A DNA stretch of 64,000 bases, from NCBI GenBank assembly GCA_016787645.1, contig JAEUUF010000016.1:101956-165955 (forward strand), in the 5' to 3' direction. The stretch is from Cyclobacteriaceae bacterium (lineage in GTDB: Bacteria > Bacteroidota > Bacteroidia > Cytophagales > Cyclobacteriaceae). This document shows, in pieces, positions 59,784 to 64,000 of this stretch (the first letter of the stretch is position 1; each line of letters begins with the position of its first letter). The notes under the pieces are model-generated. The model was given only the letters and a program-made list of their open reading frames with translations, was not told the origin of the DNA and did not search any database. The translations under genes and the position numbers were made by a program.

Positions 59784-60188
59784 CTAAACCGGAAAGCGGT
59801 CCTTCCATTCGGGCCGCGGGATCATGCACTGGTCATCCCGGCCAAAGATCCGGTAACGATGTCGCGCAATCCAGCGGTAAACGGCATCGCGAAGAAACGC
59901 AGGGACAAGAATAAACAGGTACGTCAATGCCCACAAACCGCCCAGGTGACGGGCAATGCGGAGGGCGGCAGTGGATTCCGTGAAGACCCGATCTCCTTCC
60001 GTCAACACAACGGTAGAAACTGCAGATTCCGTCAGCTTGAAATGTTGAAGCCGTTGCGCTGCAAGTGGCGATTGTAGCGGAACAAATTGAAATAATCCTT
60101 TTTGATCCCGATGAAGAATGAATCGGACAAAACCATTGCAGAGGTGACAGACTCCGTCGAAATAGACCGTGAAACGCGGCTCAGGCAC
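59784..60188 (-). CDS. DCC family thiol-disulfide oxidoreductase-like protein
   Basis: A 134-residue protein with the DCC motif YFDGVCHLCNGFV (Asp-Gly-x-Cys-x-x-Cys) near residue 10 and a thioredoxin-like fold. A GTG start at 60188 overlaps the stop of DUF2480 by 8 bases and gives the expected short N-terminus. A longer reading to 60311 would run inside DUF2480. Function is unknown. It may act as a disulfide reductase-like protein. Confidence 0.85.
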   Translation of the reverse strand: MPEPRFTVYFDGVCHLCNGFVRFILHRDQKGLFQFVPLQSPLAAQRLQHFKLTESAVSTVVLTEGDRVFTESTAALRIARHLGGLWALTYLFILVPAFLRDAVYRWIARHRYRIFGRDDQCMIPRPEWKDRFPV

Positions 60189-60699
60189 CCGACTTGGGAC
60201 GTTTGAACAACGGGACAGTGCTGCAGGGCTCACCGTACATAATACTGGCTGCGACAGCGCGCAGTCGCATGGCCGCCTCAACGTAAACTGACTCGGGAAC
60301 GTGAACATCACTGCATCCTTTCACGACAACTTTTGCATCTCGATACTGGTTCCAGTCGATAGTGTTGAGGGCTTCAAGATAAATAAGCGTCAGCGCTGCT
60401 TCACGATTTCCGTAAACGGAGCGTTTCGCATAAGGCTGAAGGGCAATGGCAACCAACATGTAGGCCCACGTGGGAAGGATGGCATCCGATGAGCAATGCA
60501 CGGCAACCACTTTGTCCTTGTAGTGGTTCCAGTCATGAGTACGGATAAATTCCCTTAGGTCTTTTTCGCGAAGCATCAATCCTTCCACGAGAAGGTCTTT
60601 CAGGTCGATTTCTGAAATCCCGATGGTCGGAAAATGATCCTCGAGATTCAGAGTGACCAGCCCGCTGCCGGCAACGCGATTGACAATGGCTTCTTCCAT
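60181..60699 (-). CDS. DUF2480 protein
   Basis: A 172-residue protein of DUF2480, confined mainly to Bacteroidota. It has the family opening VNRVAGSGLVTLNLEDHFP and the later segments WNHYKDKVVAVHCSSDAILPTWAYML and KVVVKGCSDVHVPESVYVEAA. Two Cys-Ser-(Asp/Ser) clusters are conserved-looking. Function is unknown. It is in the tsaB unit, 23 bases downstream of tsaB, and overlaps the DCC gene. Confidence 0.88.
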   Translation of the reverse strand: MEEAIVNRVAGSGLVTLNLEDHFPTIGISEIDLKDLLVEGLMLREKDLREFIRTHDWNHYKDKVVAVHCSSDAILPTWAYMLVAIALQPYAKRSVYGNREAALTLIYLEALNTIDWNQYRDAKVVVKGCSDVHVPESVYVEAAMRLRAVAASIMYGEPCSTVPLFKRPKSGA

Positions 60700-60722
60700 G
60701 ATGAATAACTATACAACCACAC

Positions 60723-61397
60723 TCAGGCTTTTTTAGTTTTGATGGCAAATTCTTTCAGGTACGCAGGCTCAAAGTTGCGCACATCAGCGAACTCTCCAGC
60801 CCCTAATTTACGAAATGCCAGTAGCCCCATAGAAGCAGCCCGGGGGTACAAGCCGCTCATGAATGTGGCATTGGGATGGCGGATAACCGCTTCACATTTG
60901 GTTGCTCCGTTACCGAAAAAATCAATTCGATGCGACTCGAGTATCGTGCCAAAACTCTGTTCATCAACAATCACCGGACGCGTGGCTTCAACCACTTCCA
61001 GCGTTTCTGTGAGCAAACAGGTATATACTTCCATTCGACGCGCATCGATCATGGGGCACAACCACCGCCCGTCTCCCTTCGGACTGACTGCGCTGGCCAG
61101 CACATGGAGTGAATCCAGCGTGATCAACGGAAGGTCAAGTGCAAAACAGATACCCTTTGCGGTAGAGACACCAATCCGTAACCCCGTATACGAACCGGGA
61201 CCCGAGGAGACGGCCACAGCGCTCAATTGATTACGCAGCAATCCGGTGGATTGAAAAAGACCTTCGATCATCGGGGTGAGCAAGGCGGCGGCGGCCTGTG
61301 GCTCATGAACTTCACGCTCAATGATCAATTCCCCATCTTCATGCAAGGCTACCGAGCAGACTGAGGTTGAAGACTCCAGGCTAAGCACCAAGGACAT
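60723..61397 (-). CDS. tsaB: tRNA threonylcarbamoyladenosine biosynthesis protein TsaB
   Basis: A 224-residue ASKHA-fold protein that pairs with TsaD and TsaE in making t6A37 of tRNAs reading ANN codons. The N-terminal LVLSLESSTSVCSVALHEDGEL and the segment AVSSGPGSYTGLRIGVSTAKGICFALDLPLI are diagnostic. Its start shares one base with the stop of the S41 peptidase gene, so the two are coupled. Confidence 0.95.
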   Translation of the reverse strand: MSLVLSLESSTSVCSVALHEDGELIIEREVHEPQAAAALLTPMIEGLFQSTGLLRNQLSAVAVSSGPGSYTGLRIGVSTAKGICFALDLPLITLDSLHVLASAVSPKGDGRWLCPMIDARRMEVYTCLLTETLEVVEATRPVIVDEQSFGTILESHRIDFFGNGATKCEAVIRHPNATFMSGLYPRAASMGLLAFRKLGAGEFADVRNFEPAYLKEFAIKTKKA

Positions 61398-63031
61398 CAG
61401 TGGGGCAATAGAAGTTTCTGATAGGCCGCCTCATCGGCCAATAGCCGTATTGCTTCGAGAAGTTCCTTATCGTGATCAAGGTAAGCTTCCACACGACCGC
61501 GGTGCAGTGCGGCATGAAAGCCGATTTCTTCCTCAAGCATCGGTTGAATTTCATCCCGGAAACGTGTCATGTAGCCGGCATGATTGGCTGCGATTTTTGA
61601 TCGCATGGACTCAAGCGTGGACTGAACATCGCCGGATTTCGGCACGCCAGATGCTTCACTGACTAGTTCCTGAATTTGTTTCTCCAAATCAGTCGCATAA
61701 ACAAACTTTCTGTCTTTCAGCCAGCTTTCAAATTGCCCGTACTCTTTGTCGCTCAAGGAGAAGTTGACAAATGAGGAAAGCTCCGGATGTTCAAAACAAT
61801 ACCGATTGGCATATTCGAAGATCAATCCGGATTGCACCAACTGGATCAGTGCTGAGCCGTACGGATGACGTTGTACAACCATATCCGGGTCAAGCCCGCC
61901 GCCATCATAAACCGTGCGCCCGCGACTGGTCTTGAAAGCCTGTTTAACGGAATCAGCAAATTTCTTGACAGAGCCGTCTTTTTGACGATGGCTATAATCA
62001 AGTGCCTGAATGCATCGTCCACTGGGGATGTAATAACGTGCGGTGGTAATCTTTACCTGAGCCTGGTAGGCCAGTTGCCGGGTGGTTTGTACGAGGCCTT
62101 TGCCAAACGTCTTTTGCCCGATCAATACAGCGCGGTCATAATCCTGGAGTGCGCCGGCAACAATTTCTGAAGCGGACGCGCTGCTCCCATCAACCAGGAC
62201 GACTAAGGGCACTTCGAGATCGAGGGGATTGTTCAGTGTCTTGTAGGTCTTGTTCCATTCACTCACTTTACCCCGGGTGGATACTACTTCCCTTCCCTTG
62301 GGAACAAACAAGTTGACTATGTTGATTGCTTCATACAGTAGACCACCGGGATTTTCACGAAGATCCAGGATTAACCGTAAGGCACCTTGTTGACGAAGTG
62401 AAACCACGGCGGCCTCAACCTCCTTGGCCGCGCCGGGCGTAAACTCGTCCATTTTGATGTAGCCCGTTTGCCGGTCTACCATCCCGTGATACGTCACGTT
62501 GTTGATTTTGATTTGTTCTCTTTTCAATTTGAAGGAGAACTCCTTGCCTTGCCGGTTGATCACCAGGGAAACATCCGATTGAGGATTGCCCTTCAACAAG
62601 GCACTTATTTCCCGGGTGTTTTTACCGAGTACATTCTTTCCATCGACGGAAATGATTTCGTCCCCAACCTTGATCCCGGCCCGATGGGCTGGAAAATTTT
62701 CGTAAGGATGGGTAACGACGTTCTTCTTGTTGATGGTGCTAATGAGTGCGCCAATGCCGGCGTATTGACCGGTCGTTTGAATGGTAAAGGACTCCAACTC
62801 TTCCTCCGGAATGAATTCCGTATAAGGATCGAGTGTTTCCAGCATTCCGTCAATGCCCGTTTTAATCAGCGGCTTTGGGTCGACCTCGTCAACATAATAG
62901 GCGTTGACCTCGCGGAACAGGGTGGTGAAAATGTCGAGGTTCTTGGCAATTTCGAAATAGGGCTCAGCCGGCGGGGTGAAGGCCAGGAACGCAAAACAGG
63001 CCAGCACGGCCAGGCTAATCTTTAGTTTCAT
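61397..63031 (-). CDS. S41 family C-terminal processing peptidase (CTP/Prc-like)
   Basis: A 544-residue exported serine peptidase. After a signal peptide come a helical cap, a PDZ domain (about 85-165, TGQYAGIGALISTINKKNVV and HRAGIKVGDEIISVDG) and the tail-specific protease domain with catalytic Ser in VDGSSASASEIVAGAL and Lys in TFGKGLVQT. A long C-terminal helical region (about 400-544) is an extension seen in Bacteroidota members. It should trim C-termini of periplasmic proteins. It overlaps rnpA by 17 bases. Confidence 0.94.
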   Translation of the reverse strand: MKLKISLAVLACFAFLAFTPPAEPYFEIAKNLDIFTTLFREVNAYYVDEVDPKPLIKTGIDGMLETLDPYTEFIPEEELESFTIQTTGQYAGIGALISTINKKNVVTHPYENFPAHRAGIKVGDEIISVDGKNVLGKNTREISALLKGNPQSDVSLVINRQGKEFSFKLKREQIKINNVTYHGMVDRQTGYIKMDEFTPGAAKEVEAAVVSLRQQGALRLILDLRENPGGLLYEAINIVNLFVPKGREVVSTRGKVSEWNKTYKTLNNPLDLEVPLVVLVDGSSASASEIVAGALQDYDRAVLIGQKTFGKGLVQTTRQLAYQAQVKITTARYYIPSGRCIQALDYSHRQKDGSVKKFADSVKQAFKTSRGRTVYDGGGLDPDMVVQRHPYGSALIQLVQSGLIFEYANRYCFEHPELSSFVNFSLSDKEYGQFESWLKDRKFVYATDLEKQIQELVSEASGVPKSGDVQSTLESMRSKIAANHAGYMTRFRDEIQPMLEEEIGFHAALHRGRVEAYLDHDKELLEAIRLLADEAAYQKLLLPH

Positions 63032-63389
63032 GTCGGTTCAGTCGTCGCAAGGAGGATTGAATGGCCTGGTGGATAGTCGCTGAGGGGAGAATTTCCTTGG
63101 CTATGTAAATATACGCGAGGGCGAAGTTAGTGGGTTTCGATAGGAGTGTTTTGTTGAGGCGGTAGCCCTCCCGAATACGTCGTTTGAGGGTATTCCGATC
63201 GGTAGCCTTGCGGAAAGTACGACTGGGCACCGTGATGAGTACCTCGGACCTGGGACCGGCATTGGCCGGTCGGGGCACAAAAATTACTTTCAGGGGAAAT
63301 GAGGAAAAAGACGCGCCTTTCTGGAAGAGATCTTCGATCGTCTTCTTCCCTCGGAGCCGTTCTTCTTTCGGAAATCGAAAGTTTCCCAT
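63015..63389 (-). CDS. rnpA: Ribonuclease P protein component
   Basis: A 124-residue basic protein that, with the RNase P RNA, matures tRNA 5' ends. The family centre is APRSEVLITVPSRTFRKATDRNTLKRRIREGYR with the RNR-like RxxxKRRIRE motif. The start at 63389 lies 4 bases after a TATCTTTG box (minus strand 63401-63394), so it may be transcribed from its own promoter without a leader, besides read-through from rpmH. Confidence 0.95.
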   Translation of the reverse strand: MGNFRFPKEERLRGKKTIEDLFQKGASFSSFPLKVIFVPRPANAGPRSEVLITVPSRTFRKATDRNTLKRRIREGYRLNKTLLSKPTNFALAYIYIAKEILPSATIHQAIQSSLRRLNRHETKD

Positions 63390-63424
63390 GGCGCAAAGAT
63401 AGCCTTCCGCCGGGGGACAGGGTG

Positions 63425-63586
63425 TTATTTGTGCTTGAAGGTCTTTTCGTCAGAGACCGTCAGTTTTTTGCGGCCCTTCTTCCTGCGGGAAGCCAGCACT
63501 CTGCGGCCGTTGGCCGTAGCCATCCTTTCACGGAATCCGTGCTTGTTCTTTCTCTTTCGGCGGGAAGGTTGGTAGGTGCGTTTCAT
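63425..63586 (-). CDS. rpmH: 50S ribosomal protein L34
   Basis: A 53-residue large-subunit protein: [20 protein letters not shown] is the family start, so the ATG at 63586 is chosen. The C-terminus is about 9 residues longer than in E. coli ([13 protein letters not shown]), typical of Bacteroidota. The rnpA gene follows by 35 bases. No dnaA, gidA or yidC is nearby within this window. Confidence 0.97.
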   Translation of the reverse strand: MKRTYQPSRRKRKNKHGFRERMATANGRRVLASRRKKGRKKLTVSDEKTFKHK

Positions 63587-63606
63587 GGTCGCGAAAATTA
63601 GGGCTG

Positions 63607-63638
63607 CAAAGATGGCTACGATTTTTTGATTTACAAAA
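63607..63638 (-). promoter_or_regulatory. rpmH promoter
   Basis: On the minus strand, TTTTG (63638-63634), a 19-base spacer and CATCTTTG (63614-63607) fit the Bacteroidota consensus with one mismatch. The predicted transcript starts about 14 bases before the rpmH ATG. Confidence 0.65.
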
Positions 63639-63692
63639 GTGATCGGAGAGGGGGTCGGGCCCTTGGGGGTGAAAGGAATATTAGAGGCAAAT

Positions 63693-63724
63693 TTTGAGGA
63701 ATTGGCCACGCCTGTTATCTTTGC
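63693..63724 (+). promoter_or_regulatory. Strong promoter of the right-edge structured transcript
   Basis: TTTTG at 63693-63697, a 19-base spacer and TATCTTTG at 63717-63724 form a full-consensus Bacteroidota promoter facing right. It is divergent from the rpmH promoter. The expected transcription start is near 63731. Confidence 0.75.
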
Positions 63725-63730
63725 ACTCCC

Positions 63731-64000
63731 TTTTCGGGTGGTTTAGCCTTGGTCCAGTCGGGACAGGCTCCCAAAGAGGTGGTTTTAAGTCAGTTGACTT
63801 CGGTACCCAGGTTGGCAAGGTGATTCGGGAGTATCCCGAGAGACCCGTGCGACCAAGGTAAACGTTCTTTGAATAGATGGAATTGATAGCGGACCCGTTC
63901 TTACTCGATAGAGGGTAAGGGCGAGTTGATTCTTAAAATAGGAAGGTTAGACTGAAGCGAGAGCGGGGGTTTAGCCGGACAATAAGGAAAGATGAGGCCA
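63731..64000 (+). ncRNA. Structured transcript, probably the leader of an rRNA operon (start only)
   Basis: No open frame explains this stretch. CCTTGGTC (63748-63755) pairs with GACCAAGG (63851-63858). Inside are hairpins AAGTC-AGTT-GACTT (63787-63800) and TCGGGA-GTA-TCCCGA (63825-63839). GTTCTTTGA (63864-63872) resembles the boxA-like element of Bacteroidota rRNA leaders. The 16S 5' end (GAGTTTGATCCTGG-type) is not reached before 64000. A stand-alone small RNA remains possible. Confidence 0.5.

Noticed and set aside
60189-60311. A longer N-terminus for the DCC protein
   Set aside because: It lies within the DUF2480 coding region and adds residues with no similarity to DCC proteins. The GTG at 60188 gives the expected short form.
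63731-63870. 6S RNA, SRP RNA, tmRNA or RNase P RNA
   Set aside because: I found none of the conserved cores of these RNAs (for example the SRP GNAR tetraloop region or RNase P P4). The rRNA leader explanation fits better.
1-64000. Mobile elements, prophage or horizontally acquired island
   Set aside because: No transposase, integrase, terminal inverted repeats or attachment-site duplication at the tRNA-Val gene was seen, and gene style is uniform.

Overview
The window looks like a chromosomal segment of a Bacteroidota bacterium, most likely of the order Cytophagales. This is inferred from several things together: promoters of the TTG-n19/20-TAnnTTTG type, a T9SS type A sorting domain, GLPGLI and DUF4295 proteins, bacillithiol synthesis (BshC), a eukaryote-like glycyl-tRNA synthetase, a fused E1 alpha/beta dehydrogenase and a TonB-dependent receptor behind a TPP riboswitch. 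Coding density is high. The only gene-free stretch over 300 bases is the last 414 bases. No insertion sequence, prophage, CRISPR array or integrase was seen.

Layout. 1-9.1 kb: a partial DJ-1/PfpI protein, an aldo/keto reductase, a MarR regulator, a PadR/FtsX-like permease/YdeI unit and a 1075-residue exported Asp-box propeller protein. 9.1-11.8 kb: an exported GH13 amylase coupled to an unknown secreted protein, and a CPBP protease. 11.8-15.4 kb: a redox operon of two pirins, a small membrane protein, a nitroreductase, an OsmC protein and a fused Fer4_19-CDGSH protein. Its promoter carries the same palindrome as the marR promoter. 15.4-16.7 kb: tRNA-Val and oxyR. 16.7-22.7 kb: a two-component system divergent from a GLPGLI/outer-membrane barrel pair, with TTAACC direct repeats between them.

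22.7-34 kb holds housekeeping genes: GDPD, adenosine kinase, M16 peptidase, ispF, mnmD, 5-FCL, bshC, rimO, ftsY and rpmB-rpmG-DUF4295. 34-42.4 kb: an FG-GAP T9SS cargo protein, murF, DUF2461, a LytS/LytR-type system with two small neighbours, DUF1761 and GNAT. 42.5-48.6 kb: glyS, a TPP riboswitch with a TonB-dependent receptor, prmC and ribD. 48.6-54.8 kb: a Tat-exported superoxide dismutase, a 2-oxoglutarate dioxygenase with chrA, two TonB paralogues, a predicted outer-membrane protein and a second OsmC. 54.8-57.6 kb: a striking repeat protein (13 YSGN repeats and 4 WNN repeats). 57.7-63.6 kb: E1 dehydrogenase, then a tightly overlapping rpmH/rnpA/S41/tsaB/DUF2480/DCC unit. 63.7-64.0 kb: a strong promoter and a structured transcript, probably the leader of an rRNA operon that continues past the window.

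A theme is thiol and oxidative stress defence: OxyR with both redox cysteines, SOD, bacillithiol, two OsmC proteins, nitroreductase, pirins, CDGSH and probable MarR control. The best leads for new biology are the MarR-pirin shared operator with identical promoter geometry, the YSGN/WNN repeat protein, and the structured RNA at the right edge.
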